A stretch of 63,690 nt of DNA from Apostichopus californicus (GCA_020650975.1 JAIPMN010002353.1:1-63690), one strand, 5' to 3'; positions 40,802-60,845 are shown, counted from the stretch's first letter. Numbers and translations are program-made. Notes: a model not told the origin generated them from the letters alone.

Positions 40802-43800
40802 TGTATGTATTTTAGATCCTCCTGCAAGCAGGAACTCGCGAAGAAGCCTCATTGGCTTATCAAAGCCGCAAGCTGACCGAAGTCAGTCTCGTACATTCAT
40901 ATTTAACGTCCATAATTATGAATTGTCAATTGTCAACAACTCTGTAACTGGACTACATACATTAATCTGGGAGTGACTCGAACCGGGGACCTTATGATTG
41001 AAAGGCACCGGCGTTAACCACTGAGCTAACACTCCTAAGATATAGAAGTTAGAAATTGTTACCAGAATGAATTCAGTTGTAAAGGTTGATGTATCTTTAT
41101 GACAGTTATATCAGTTTGTATCTTTAAAGCCAAAGGTCTTTACTATAAAAAACACTGCAGTAACTTCTTAGTTTTGGAATCATTTTTATCTTAATCGTTT
41201 AGCTGAATGGAGCATTTGCTGCCGTGGATGCTACAGTTCACCCGGAAGTCTCTGGGAAGTTTGGTGTTAAGGGTTTCCCAACACTCAAACTATTTCAGTA
41301 AGTACAATTGAACTTCTTCGAATTCCTTTTCTGGTGACACCTGAAAATGGGCTCAGAATCGTCTTTTTCGGTACTACAATTCTCTTTGTTACCAACCAAA
41401 TTCTGCCTGTACCTTGGTTTAACTTGTTGAAAGTTTGATACTAGCAGAATCTTAAAATTGTCACTTTATCAAATTTTTATCCAACTATGTATATTTTATC
41501 CCATCTAGATATTTATGTCTGTTCCCCCCCCCCCCATAGCCCCTCAAAATGTTATGTTGATACCACAATGGGCAGTTATAGTATGCTGGTGTTAACAGCC
41601 AGTACTAGAGATGTTGTTTGTTCCATGAACTTTACCATTTCTATGAATATGCATGTACCAGTCATATGTTTCATGTTATTATTTTGAGTTTTTAATGTCC
41701 ATGCATCCTGATTTCTGGAACCCTCTTCTTTTTTTATAAAGTGAATTGAATCCTAAAATGTCTTAGTATCATCTTTCAGTTGATTATGAAATGTCTCCTG
41801 AACTTTGACAATTCTATGAATATGCATCAATGATATTTGTCATTTTTTTTTCTTTGTCAATTTTGAGGTCTTTTTCAGTTTTCAGTCAATTTTCAGTTTC
41901 TCATTGCTTAGTAAGATGAAGTGATCATTAAAGTGTTAGAAAACTTTTAGTGATTATTATTATTATTATTATTATTATTGTTATTATTATAATTATTATG
42001 ATTATTATTATTATTCATTATTATTATTATTATTGTTATTATTATTATGATTATTATTATGATTAATATTCTGTTTTTAAATTATTTTTTTGCAGGAATG
42101 GACAACTCTCATCTGATTATGAAGGTGATCGAAGCACTGAGGATATGTTGGCCTTTATACAAAAGTAAGAAAATATATATCTTTTCTGTACTGTTTCTGT
42201 CTTATACATCATAGGAAGGGCTGGTATTATTAGGCAAGATTCAATTTGAAGTATGATGCCCACCACAATTTATTTATCAACATTAGGAAATACAATTACT
42301 TAACTGTTGCAATTGATATTAAGTTTTGGGGTTTTTTTTTGTCAAGATGCTTTCTGGAATGGTGGAAAGTGTGCCTGCAGGGGCTTAAAATATTGTGACT
42401 TTTGTTTTTTATTGCTCCAAAATGGGTTATTACACTGTTGCAAGTGTCTTGTCTCAAAACACTAGTAAATCCGTAGCAAACAGTTTCAGGGCTTACACAT
42501 TTAGGTCATAGCCACCTTTCGATGAAGGACTTGAAGGACTCCTTGAATCACCAAGAAATCTTTACCTCCCTGATCTTATAAAATGCTTTCAAAGTTTCAT
42601 CTGAACAGTCATTTTAATTCAGTGTTTTAAGATAATCAAGCAGTCAGTTGTGTTTGTTATGTATGACAGCATCCTGCCATGCAAAAGTGCAAAAGTGTTG
42701 TATTGTATTGTTTTGTATTGTTTTGTATTGTATTGTGGTGTATTGTTTTGTATTGAATTGTATTGTATTGTATTATATTGCATTGTATTGTATTGCATTG
42801 CATTGTTTTGTGTTGTATTGTGTTGTATTGTATTGAATTGTATTGTATTGTATTGTATTGTATTGCATTGTATTGTATTGCATTGTATTGTATTGTATTG
42901 CATTGTATTGCATTGTATTGTATTGTTTTGTGTTGTATTGCATTGTATTGCATTGTATTGCATTGTATTGCATTGTATTGCATTGTATTGTTTTGTGTTG
43001 TATTGCATTGTATTGTATTGTATTGCATTGCATTGTTTGTGTTGTATTGTGTTGTACTGTATTGTATTGAATTGTTTTGTATTTTATTGTATTGTATTGA
43101 CTATTATGTGGAAATGTTACAATTGAAGTACAACAGCTGTTTTTAACAAAGAACTACACGGTTGTCAAAGGGCAGTTGGCAGTTAAATGCATCAACCTAT
43201 TAGAAGTATATAGTCTGGTTTGCAAATAACTGCAACATTTAAGTTAAAATAAAATAAAACTGTTAGCAAACTGCTTATCCACTAGAGAGCCTGTGTAAGA
43301 GAATGTGTAAAAGTAAGTTGGCCTGACATTTTGATCCTAGCAGGATCTTCTTCAGAAGCTAAATGACAAGTAACAGTAACGCAGAAGATCCCTGATAGGA
43401 TCCAAACGTCAGGCCAACTTACTTTTACACATTAAAGTTAACTTAGAAGTAGCATTTTGTTTTGACTTTTTCCCTCCATTTTTGATCCTTTTGTTTTCTT
43501 CTGTGTAGTCCCAATCGAGAAGTTCCGAAACCACCGGTAGAGGCCAAATGGAGCGACGAACCCAGCTCCGTCAATCACCTGAACGGGGATACCTTTAGCT
43601 CTTTCATTACGAAGAATAAAAATGTCTTAACCATGTTTTATGCTCCTTGGTGCGGACATTGTAAAAAGGCCAAGCCGCATTTTACGGCGGCCGCCGAAAA
43701 ACTGAAAGATAATGCCGACAGTAGTTTAGCAGCCGTTGACTGCACAGAAGTTAAAGGTGAGATCCCATCATCTCAAAATGGTCATATCGTTACATTCCAT

Positions 43801-44319
43801 CGATTGCTATTGATAGGCGTAGGAAGGGGGTGGGGAATGGTAGCTTGTAGGTGGTAGGGGAGTCTTCAACCCCAAAACATTACTCTCAGGACTTGTAGGA
43901 AAGTTGTTGTTTGGCGGCTGTTGTCAATAATGTTTCACGTTAGGTGATGACGTAAGAGGGGGGGGGGGTTCGGCAGGTCTTATTGGGAGGGGGGAGGCAT
44001 CGCAACTTAAAACTAGATGAGCTTACCAATGCCTTCATTTCATATATCCATTTCAGACTACAGCACAGTGATGATAAAATAATTATACAGGATATAAGAC
44101 ATGAATTTTATTCTTTCTCATGTTATCCTTTTCTTGCCATTTTTTGTCCCAACAGATATTTGCCAAAAATATGGCGTCTCTGGCTACCCAACATTTAAAC
44201 TCTTCCAGAACGGTGAACTCGGGGAGCCATTTACCGGCGGAAGAGACGAGGCGGGTTTCGTGAATTTTATGTCCACCCTTAGTCCATCTTCATCTTCAAG
44301 ACAAGCGGGTGACCTTTAA
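24793..44319 (+). CDS. PDIA5: PDIA5-like protein disulfide isomerase with five CGHC thioredoxin domains
   Basis: A secretory-pathway thiol oxidoreductase that forms and rearranges disulfides in the ER lumen. Coding exons: 24793-24828, 27585-27717, 29381-29534, 31068-31113, 32385-32477, 33393-33453, 34238-34305, 35026-35117, 35434-35502, 36142-36278, 36590-36657, 37047-37141, 37605-37670, 38300-38439, 39128-39198, 39503-39827, 40286-40353, 41203-41297, 42096-42164, 43509-43756, 44156-44319. They total 2298 nt, giving 765 aa and TAA, with all phases consistent. Residues 1-18 form a signal peptide (MDWHFVGVLLCL then ICASVS). A non-catalytic domain with the PDIA5 hallmark PWEEDPGAQDV follows, to about 154. 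Five domains carry WCGHC with active cysteines at 176/179, 298/301, 421/424, 553/556 and 677/680, each with a cis-Pro (G[FY]PT). Human PDIA5 has 519 aa and three CxxC domains. The C-terminus is AGDL rather than a canonical KDEL-type signal. The exon 16 donor is the less common GTTAGT. Confidence 0.93.
25127..25446 (+). mobile_element. LINE (non-LTR retrotransposon) reverse-transcriptase C-terminal fragment
   Basis: A 106-codon frame in PDIA5 intron 1 includes LPTLACRRKCGDLIQTYRI, SKLFTF, RGHSYKI and KKHC, ending in LPDVVVSATRC. This order is typical of the region after the catalytic motifs in CR1/Jockey-like LINE reverse transcriptases (LP.LxYRRxRGDLI..YKI, then RGH, then LP..VV.A). The stretch that normally reads RVxxxWNxLP is disrupted, so the copy is decayed. 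The polymerase core is not present in the window. Confidence 0.7.
26010..26115. repeat. Dispersed G/C-run repeat, copy 2 (inverted relative to 300-435)
   Basis: Blocks GCATGGGCGGCGATCACGGG, GACATGTCGCCCCCC, GGTGGGGGGATATAG and CCCCCCAAATATTTG mirror the element at 300-435 in reverse complement. It lies in PDIA5 intron 1. Confidence 0.6.
26385..27180. repeat. Composite dispersed-repeat block in PDIA5 intron 1
   Basis: Two diverged direct copies of TCCAGCGATCTGGGAGG and its flanks occur at about 26516-26560 (GCCTGGAAAGTGCCATTTCC before it) and 27002-27040 (GTCTGGGAAGTGTTATTTCC before it). Both continue into TTTGCC or TTCGGCC blocks. A G-run/C-run junction (GGGGGAGGGGGCGACCC) is at 26403-26428. 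The block looks like nested or tandem remnants of non-coding transposons. No terminal repeats could be fixed. Confidence 0.5.
27543..27584 (+). other. Possible alternative leader extending PDIA5-like exon 2 upstream
   Basis: The intron sequence just before the exon 2 acceptor is open in frame from an ATG at 27543. It reads MIYTAVLTYLLVLQ and runs directly into ICASVS. That peptide is itself hydrophobic and signal-like. Transcription starting in intron 1 could therefore yield a secreted protein without exon 1. The exon 1 version is preferred because it has its own ATG, a good GTAAGT donor and a consistent phase. Confidence 0.3.
27585..32477 (+). other. PDIA5: PDIA5-like N-terminal non-catalytic domain (exons 2-5)
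   Basis: These exons encode residues 13-154. Recognisable PDIA5 blocks are DFKEFKKVLRTRTNVLVVF, KKMCKKLKV, HYKDGEFNKDYDR and PWEEDPGAQDV. They correspond to the human RTRNNVLVLY, KLCKKMKV, HYQDGAFHTEYNR and LWEEDPGAKDV. No CxxC is present, as in the human protein, so this is a thioredoxin-fold spacer or binding domain. The intervening introns (27718-29380, 29535-31067, 31114-32384) contain only unclassified sequence. Confidence 0.85.
33393..35502 (+). other. PDIA5: PDIA5-like thioredoxin domain D1 (exons 6-9)
   Basis: Exon lengths are 61, 68, 92 and 69 nt. The WCGHC Trp codon is split by a phase-1 intron (T|GG). CGHCKRMKPEF is followed by VLVGMDVDNPQS, TGFPT and YNFGGERT. In human PDIA5 the corresponding first catalytic motif is CSMC; here it is canonical CGHC, suggesting full oxidase/isomerase capacity. 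Confidence 0.85.
34306..34388 (+). repeat. Tandem TAACTTGAAG/TAACTGTTAG repeat starting at a splice donor
   Basis: Immediately after exon 7 of the PDIA5-like gene, the donor GTAAGTAACTGTTAG is followed by about four 10-20-bp units of TAACTTGAAGTAACTGTTAG. A second perfect GTAAGT is generated at 34372-34377. Confidence 0.75.
36142..37670 (+). other. PDIA5: PDIA5-like thioredoxin domain D2 (exons 10-13)
   Basis: Exon lengths are 137, 68, 95 and 66 nt. An acidic linker (AEWSDEESEVVHL) precedes VMFYAPWCGHCKKMKPEY. GVLAAVDATKAPGVAGRF and KGYPT follow. The AAVDAT signature matches human PDIA5 domain 2 (GVLAAVDATVNKALAERF) and, within this protein, D4. Confidence 0.85.
36815..36935 (+). repeat. Dispersed element 3' end with (TTA)n tail in PDIA5 intron 11
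   Basis: GGGGCGCTCTATAAATGCG runs into a perfect (TTA)n tract (36898-36925). A conserved GCGCT(C/A)TATAAATG followed by TTATTA is a common ending of short dispersed elements in marine invertebrate genomes, so this is probably the 3' end of one. A short ATTCTGGCACA duplication precedes it. Confidence 0.5.
38300..39690 (+). other. PDIA5: PDIA5-like thioredoxin domain D3 (exons 14, 15 and first part of 16)
   Basis: A proline-rich linker (PQEPPPPPPPEADWSDEETE) precedes IMFYAPWCGHCKKAKPEF. VAMDCTIDTNRPICESYEV, TGFPT and PYSGGRESADF follow. The DC...IC...Y pattern resembles human domain 3 (AAVDC...LCQQ) and D5 of this protein. The introns seen after the YFK strand and at the domain end in D1, D2 and D4 are absent here. 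The 325-nt exon 16 therefore fuses the end of D3 with the start of D4. Confidence 0.85.
38845..38990 (+). repeat. Hairpin/GAAACGTC repeat family, copy B
   Basis: CAGAAGAAGATCCTGCTAGG, then ATCGAAACGTCAGGCC, then CTTACTTTTACACATTCTCT, then a match to AGCAGTTTGCTAACAGTTTT. The core GATCCTGCTAGGATC is a perfect 6-bp stem with a 3-nt loop. Copies A (15450-15568) and C (43240-43440) share these blocks. It lies in PDIA5 intron 14. Confidence 0.7.
40767..41036 (-). mobile_element. tRNA-derived SINE, copy 2 (full length, minus strand)
   Basis: On the minus strand the element starts AGGAGTGTTAGCTCAGTGGT, with a B box GGTTCGAGTC. It continues through a roughly 170-bp body (GTTGTTGACAATTGACAATT, CTTCTTCGCGAGTTCCTGCT) to GATCTAAAATACATA and a (CATA)n tail at 40767-40810. 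It is in PDIA5 intron 17. The body matches 51160-51415 closely over the whole length. Confidence 0.85.
41950..42060 (+). repeat. (TTA)n microsatellite in PDIA5 intron 18
   Basis: About 110 bp of TTATTA repeats with scattered G and C interruptions ends about 35 bp before the exon 19 acceptor. Confidence 0.85.
42697..43105 (+). repeat. (TATTG)n pentanucleotide array, approx. 400 bp, in PDIA5 intron 19
   Basis: TATTG units alternate with the variants CATTG, TTTTG, TGTTG and GAATTG-type changes, with near-perfect 5-bp phase for about 80 units. The unit lacks stop codons in most frames, so long artefactual open frames (rich in C, I, V, L, Y on plus; Q, Y, N, T on minus) appear in several frames. 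None is a gene. Confidence 0.95.
43240..43440. repeat. Hairpin/GAAACGTC repeat family, copy C, arranged as inverted repeat
   Basis: A minus-oriented copy (with GATCCTAGCAGGATC) is followed by a plus-oriented partial copy (GATCCCTGATAGGATCCAAA, CGTCAGGCC). The outer parts form a perfect 26-bp inverted repeat, 43302-43327 against 43408-43433. It lies directly 3' of the TATTG array. Confidence 0.8.
43509..44319 (+). other. PDIA5: PDIA5-like thioredoxin domain D5 and C-terminus (exons 20-21)
   Basis: The linker with AKWSDEPSSVNHL precedes TMFYAPWCGHCKKAKPHF, SLAAVDCTEVKDICQKYGV, SGYPT and PFTGGRDEAGF. It groups with D3 (shared KKAKP, DCT, IC..Y.V, GGR). Unlike D1-D4, the Trp codon of WCGHC is not interrupted. 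The single intron lies after EVK (phase 1). The tail is serine-rich and ends RQAGDL, with no canonical KDEL-like motif. Human PDIA5 ends KEEL. Confidence 0.85.
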
Positions 44320-46639
44320 CGTCAGGAGAAATGTATTCCTTTTAAGTAATTAGAAAGATCGGTCTGTGGGGAAACTAGGTTGCCTTAATTTATATTCTGT
44401 TCAGTAGGAAAACTATGATAAGGTGTGTTTCAAGGATCATTTTATGTTTTATTATGGTTGATTCTGGGAAGGGGTGAGCGATTTTTGTTTTTGTTTTTAA
44501 ATCTTAAATGAACGTTAGATTTCTTTGTCAAAAATTCAGAAACTTTTGAAAATGTGGTTTTTTTTTTTCTCTGGCTATCTCTCTCTATTACTTTCTCTGT
44601 TTTGACAAGAAACTGTTTGATTAATTGTATTTATTTATCGAAAGATATTTATGATCCTTTGTGACATCAAGGTATAGTAATTAAGTCTCATAGATTAGGT
44701 TTTGAATCAAAACTGTAGGCAATGAAATGGGAATTGATACTAAAGTAGGCAACAAAATGGGAATTGATGCTAAAAGTATTATATTTTATTTGAAATCTTG
44801 GCTTAAGTTCCACGTAATGTCCCGCACCAATTGGTCCATGTCCATTCTGGTCTTGTTGCTCGCAACATTTTCTTTTTAAAATCACTTCTCTATTATTGAT
44901 GATGATGATGATTTTTCACCACCATCATATTCAGAAATATTGTCTTCCAATCAAAGGTCACAAAGTACCAGTAATTAATATAAGCTTTGCAAAGTAAAGT
45001 CTTCTTGATGAATTATGTTGGGGGGAACTCGTCCATCACGCAGGGGTCGCCCGGAGGTCAGTCTCAATTTTCTAAACGATCGTCACAGGGCACTTTGAGA
45101 TTCTGAAGTTTATTTTCCCCAAAGATATTTGGAGGAACAAGGTCTCCTTTGACCGGCACTGCTCCCCTTTAATGCAGCAGATGTTCCGTGTCATTTTGGT
45201 CCACAGTTCAATGTACAGATGCAACAATCATTTCTGTAAAGTAAGTACTGTGGCTTAGACTTAATGGTGTTATTACACAGGAGATAAAATAGTTCCGTAC
45301 AAATAAACAGGTTGCATATTGATCATGTTGTGGATTGCTGGCACTGAAAAGATAATATCTATTTTGACATGACATGAAACAAACTAGTGCTGGAACTGTT
45401 TCCAATTCAGATGTTTCCTCTCAAAGGTTTAAATTAAAGTTTTTTTACATACTTACAATTGCATTGGGCTTGCAAGTAGTTTGGGCTAATCATGTTTTTC
45501 AAATTTTATTGATTTTATTGATTGTTTTTTCTTCTTTTTTGGTGGCTTCAAAAACATATTCTTTAGCATATTGGGCACCAAAGCATAATTAACACTTTCA
45601 TTTATCTTTTGAGGCAATTTTGACAAAACTATGACCCTATCTGTTGAACTTTTCTGCGTTAACTCAGCACATGGATCTGTTGTGTGGCTAAGTATAAGTC
45701 CTTTGCTTCAAATGTGGGCGCAACATCCAAATTTCACACAAATATCTTTATAGATACAGCTCTCTATGGTTTGCACCATAACCTTCTGTTGAACCGAGTA
45801 TTGGAAATGGGAAAGCAAATAGTATGGAATGAACTTTTGTGATTCAAAGAGTTGACGACAATAGTTGACAAAAGAAAAAAGACAATGGAACAGAGGGTGT
45901 AACAGATGTTATTCAGTGCTTTCATCAGGTGTATAGCTAGACATCTTTATTTAAGATGGTGGGGGCAAAGCTTTTCAGGTTGGACAGTCAACAGAAACTA
46001 GTTTCTCAAACTAAACAAATTCTTACTCTTTGTTGAGGGTAGCCAGGCAAACAATTGGGGGCCTCCCCCTCCTCCCTCGCCAATGGTTTTTCATTAAAAT
46101 TATTGATAATCTTCAGTATTGAAAGAATAGTTATGATGGACTTCATCAACTGGTAAACATAGATACAGTATTAAGCTGTATTAATTATTAAGTGTGATTA
46201 TGGGAAGTAAATCATGCACTGAGATAAGAGAATAATTTGTCATAGGTTTTGTGTGTATGCTTACCTAATAACATTTACAGTGTAAGCAGAGACAATAGGC
46301 CACTCATTTAACGGATCTTTCATTTTCAAGTATGTAGCCTACTCTCTGTGAAAGTCAATGTTCTTCAAAAAGAAATCTACATTCCAAGAAGAGGAAACAC
46401 AGATTATGTAGTCGCAGAGGAAGGAGGATATATGATGAATTATGCTGCAGCGCCCTCTTCTTCTAGGCCCCTAGTCTCACCATAATACCATGACCGTTGT
46501 CAGATGTGATACTATTCTGGAGCATTTTAGATAAATGCCAGTGACAATGGCAAAACTTATCAGTATTTTTCAAGCCTTAGTCAAATCAGTGAGGTGTGAT
46601 GTTTATTTTGCAATAAGATGGCACTACACCCATACGATT

Positions 46640-46700
46640 TAATGTGACTTTTAATGTGACTGTTCATGTGACTGTTAATGTGACCGTTAAAGTCTGTTTT
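46640..46700 (+). repeat. Short GTGACTGTTAAT tandem repeat
   Basis: Four to five 12-bp units (TTAATGTGACTT, TTAATGTGACTG, TTCATGTGACTG, TTAATGTGACCG). Confidence 0.75.
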
Positions 46701-47420
46701 AAGAGGTTTAAAAAGCTATAACAGCTTATCAGGGATGTTATGTCATTCTTCATCATGACAGTCAATAATTAGGTATAGTCTTAATTTATAAGGGTATCCT
46801 TTTCATCGTGTTAGTCAATAAAGCCTAACCTTAGTTCGAAGCTGTGATTTAACATGTTAGTTTATAAGGCCTAGTCTTGAATCATGGCTGTTAATACTTG
46901 ATCCCAGTCTGTATTTAGAAATCAACCTGCCAAAGTAACTCTGGTAACTGTAGTAAACCTGTGTTACAATCTTTTTGATGGGCTACTGCTCAATGGGTCA
47001 TAATGTTTTAAATATAATAACAATGAAAGAATGAAATTTAGCTTGAATCATATATATTCAACTATGCATATTCAGAAGGAATCTCGAAGGCTGAAGTGCG
47101 CATGAGTTTTTGTGCAGAGAGTTTGTACAATATGCGTGAAGGTAATTTAAATACTTGTAAAATTTTGGGCTGGTTTCCATGGTAACTATATTTTTGTATG
47201 CAAGAAATACTGCAAATGATGAGATGTCCTAAAATTCTGTTGAACTTTTTTCCTTTTACAATTTCCCTCCCTCATATTGATGATTAAATTTTATTCATTA
47301 TCCATTCTTATACTCTTTTCTATTTATATGATGGGTTTTACATTGACAAGTGTATACTGTTTAGAATTACCTTGAATGGTAAAAGATCAAAATCATGTTG
47401 CTTCACTGGTGAATGGGTTT

Positions 47421-47478
47421 ATGAAATAAACATCTTTCTACACAATCATATGAAATAAACATCTTTCTACTCAATCAT
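47421..47478 (+). repeat. 29-bp tandem duplication containing AATAAA
   Basis: ATGAAATAAACATCTTTCTA plus CACAATCAT is followed at once by a second copy differing by one base (CTCAATCAT). If the PDIA5-like transcript extended this far, it would supply two adjacent polyadenylation signals, but the distance (about 3 kb) makes that uncertain. Confidence 0.7.
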
Positions 47479-48753
47479 TTAGTAGTGTTCTTTTTTTTCG
47501 GTGATTATTAAAAACCTTATATACGTATCATAATAATTAGCCTAGAAGGTTGTTAGGCCCATATATAGTCAATGTGTGTGGAAAGGTGAAGGGCATGTAT
47601 GATATGCGAAATGTCAGGTTATTTGGGAGTTTGTTTGGAAGCCCTTTTCAGAGGGGAAACATTCCCTACCCCACCTAATAGCTGGTCAGAACTCCCACAA
47701 CACCCCAGATGTTAGGTTATTTTGCTTCACAATCACCATACATTCTGCTAGATTCCATCACTCTCTATGATCGCAAATTGGTAGACATAGGCAATATGAG
47801 GTTACTGCACATAGAAGCCATTCATGCAAAGCTGTTTATGCATTCTTATATGAAAACATGTATTTATGTGTTCTTTACATTACGAGTACATTGGCTTTCT
47901 ACACTGAACGAATGATTAAGGCAAACAGCAACTGTTTTTCTGTGAACGACCGGTGCTCGACTAGGTCACATGCAAAAGCACTTTCCTGTGATTGGCTACA
48001 TTTGTCAAAACTTCAGGTTAAGTTGTGACACGCAGAACACTGTCGGCTACCCTTCTGGAAAACGCTTGCTTTTTTTTGCCGACTGGAGCCGAACGTGAAT
48101 TAATATAAGGGGCGGATGTAGAATTTCAAACGAAGAGGATTGGAAAGGGGAGTGGTTTAGTTGTGGAACATTTAGGCTATAATTTAGATTTATAATTAAA
48201 TTTCAGACGGGTGGTTTGAATGTGTGTGTGTTTGAAGGGTGGGGGAGGGGGGATAACCTCACAATATCGGACTATTCGCGATTTTCCACGCTACGACGGT
48301 CGAGTTCTGATTCGCGTTTAGTCAAGCAGTGTGCAAAATTGTGTATTTTGTTACTTTCTTCAATTAAACCAGGTTTTTAAAATTAATCAATTCCTATTGA
48401 TATTCCTGTTCTTCCCTCCACGTTCTTCACTCCATGCCCCTCAGTCCTTCGGCCTCTTGTCCCGTACGAGTACGGCCATCGTCACTAGTACTACATGCAA
48501 GCACCGGATGAACACGTAAAGTTGATACATTTGCTATAGCGCCCTCACTTTTACAGGGTGATTATACCCAATCTCCGACAAGGAAGAGAAAGGTAGCTTG
48601 CTAGCTAGGCTTGGTCAGTCTATTTATATTGTGTATGTAACCTACATGAACAGGTATTTTACGTTAGTACAGTGTAAGATTTTCCGTCGAAGTTAGTGTC
48701 AGACTTTCTACAGTTTTGCAGTGCAAGGCAAACGGAAAACGTAGGCTGTCATC

Positions 48754-59916
<11,163 letters not shown>

Positions 59917-60062
59917 GATAACAACTTCACATTCACCAGATACAGATTTTTCTATGATAGAGCGAACTATATTTATGGTTATGTTTAGGGTGTGCTGACG
60001 CAGACCAGATTGTTTTTTCTTCTTCCGGTGGCCATTTCTCACTATGCTAGTTGCGGCTATGA

Positions 60063-60068
60063 AATAAA
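60063..60068 (+). terminator. Candidate polyadenylation signal for ABI
   Basis: AATAAA lies 147 bases after the TAG stop codon. Confidence 0.6.
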
Positions 60069-60539
60069 CTCCTACCTCTTTCACTGTCATGAAAGACCCT
60101 TCAGTCTCAGATTAAGTCACTGTGAGATACATAGCCATTTTATTTCTTCAAGAAAGTAGAATTTTTGTTATTTTTCGTAGGACTTACCGAATAACTGTGC
60201 TGTTTAGTCAACCATGTGTGTTTTCATTACATCTGTTTTGGGTTTTGTTTTTGCTGCTTTAATTCCTCAGAGACCCTTAGTTTGCAAATGGTACGTGGCA
60301 TTAGTTCAATACAGCACACACAATGTGTGTTTGACATCGGCCATTGAGCAGGTTGGATATCTCCCACACATAACACTGACTAATAAATCCAGCTACATTT
60401 ATTTGTTCATAATTTGAATACATGTTATCTTTCTCAAGTAACAATCTTTGTAATGGTTTTTTCAAATAAGCTTTGTCATTGCACAATGCTTGATTACTGC
60501 AACTCTACCTCAGAGAATAATGGAGTATTTTATATAATA

Positions 60540-60845
60540 AGAATAATAATAATCAGCAGTTATTTTTACGACGCTTAAGCGACCACAAATGTGGGAGGAA
60601 CCCGCAAGGGCTTATGGATTACAACTTACACGTCGGGTGGCTTCCACTTCAACAATTTAACTCAAATTTGGAATCTTTTCAATTTAGAAAGTCATTTCAG
60701 ATGGGAAAACCATAGATTGCTCTTGGATGAAAAACCCACCTTACTATGACCCGGCCCAGAATCGAACCCCGAACCTCCCGATTGCTAAGCCTCATTGCTT
60801 CAAATGCCACCGCCTTTATCCACTCGGCCACAGCAATGCTGGCAG
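60540..60845 (-). mobile_element. tRNA-Leu/Ser-like SINE (minus strand)
   Basis: On the minus strand the head reads GCTGTGGCCGAGTGGATAAA with GGCGGTGGCATTTGAAGC, then the B box GGTTCGGGGTTCGATTC. It continues to GGGTTTTTCATCCAAGAGC and a body running to about 60550. The plus strand at that end has AATAATAATAATCAGCAG, the presumed simple-repeat tail. The A and B boxes mark a class II tRNA-derived pol III promoter. The sequence is not a standard tRNA, because the 3' acceptor does not pair with the 5' end. Confidence 0.7.

Larger units (their letters stand above)
39691..42164 (+). other. PDIA5: PDIA5-like thioredoxin domain D4 (rest of exon 16, exons 17-19)
   Basis: The linker (PTPPPPPEEDFWLTLDGGEN) is more diverged than the others and lacks the WSDE motif. 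VMFYAPWCGHCKMMKPAF, GAFAAVDATVHPEVSGKF and KGFPT follow. Exons 17-19 are 68, 95 and 69 nt, nearly identical in size and phase to D2 exons 11-13 (68, 95, 66). Confidence 0.85.
44320..48753. other. Intergenic region between PDIA5-like gene and ABI
   Basis: The region includes the PDIA5-like 3' UTR (candidate AATAAA at 45302-45307). It also has a short GTGACTGTTAAT array (46640-46700) and a 29-bp tandem duplication carrying AATAAA in each copy (47421-47478). AT-rich sequence fills the rest. No credible exon or RNA gene was seen. The ABI promoter should be just before 48754; TTAATATAAGG at 48102-48112 is only a weak TATA-like string. Confidence 0.55.

Noticed and set aside
42619..43146. Several long overlapping open frames (up to 158 codons) on both strands
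   Set aside because: They are produced by the TATTG pentanucleotide array, which lacks stops in most frames. The predicted peptides are pure repeat artefacts.
60765..60840. tRNA-Leu or tRNA-Ser gene on the minus strand
   Set aside because: The acceptor stem does not close, and the sequence continues into a SINE-like body.
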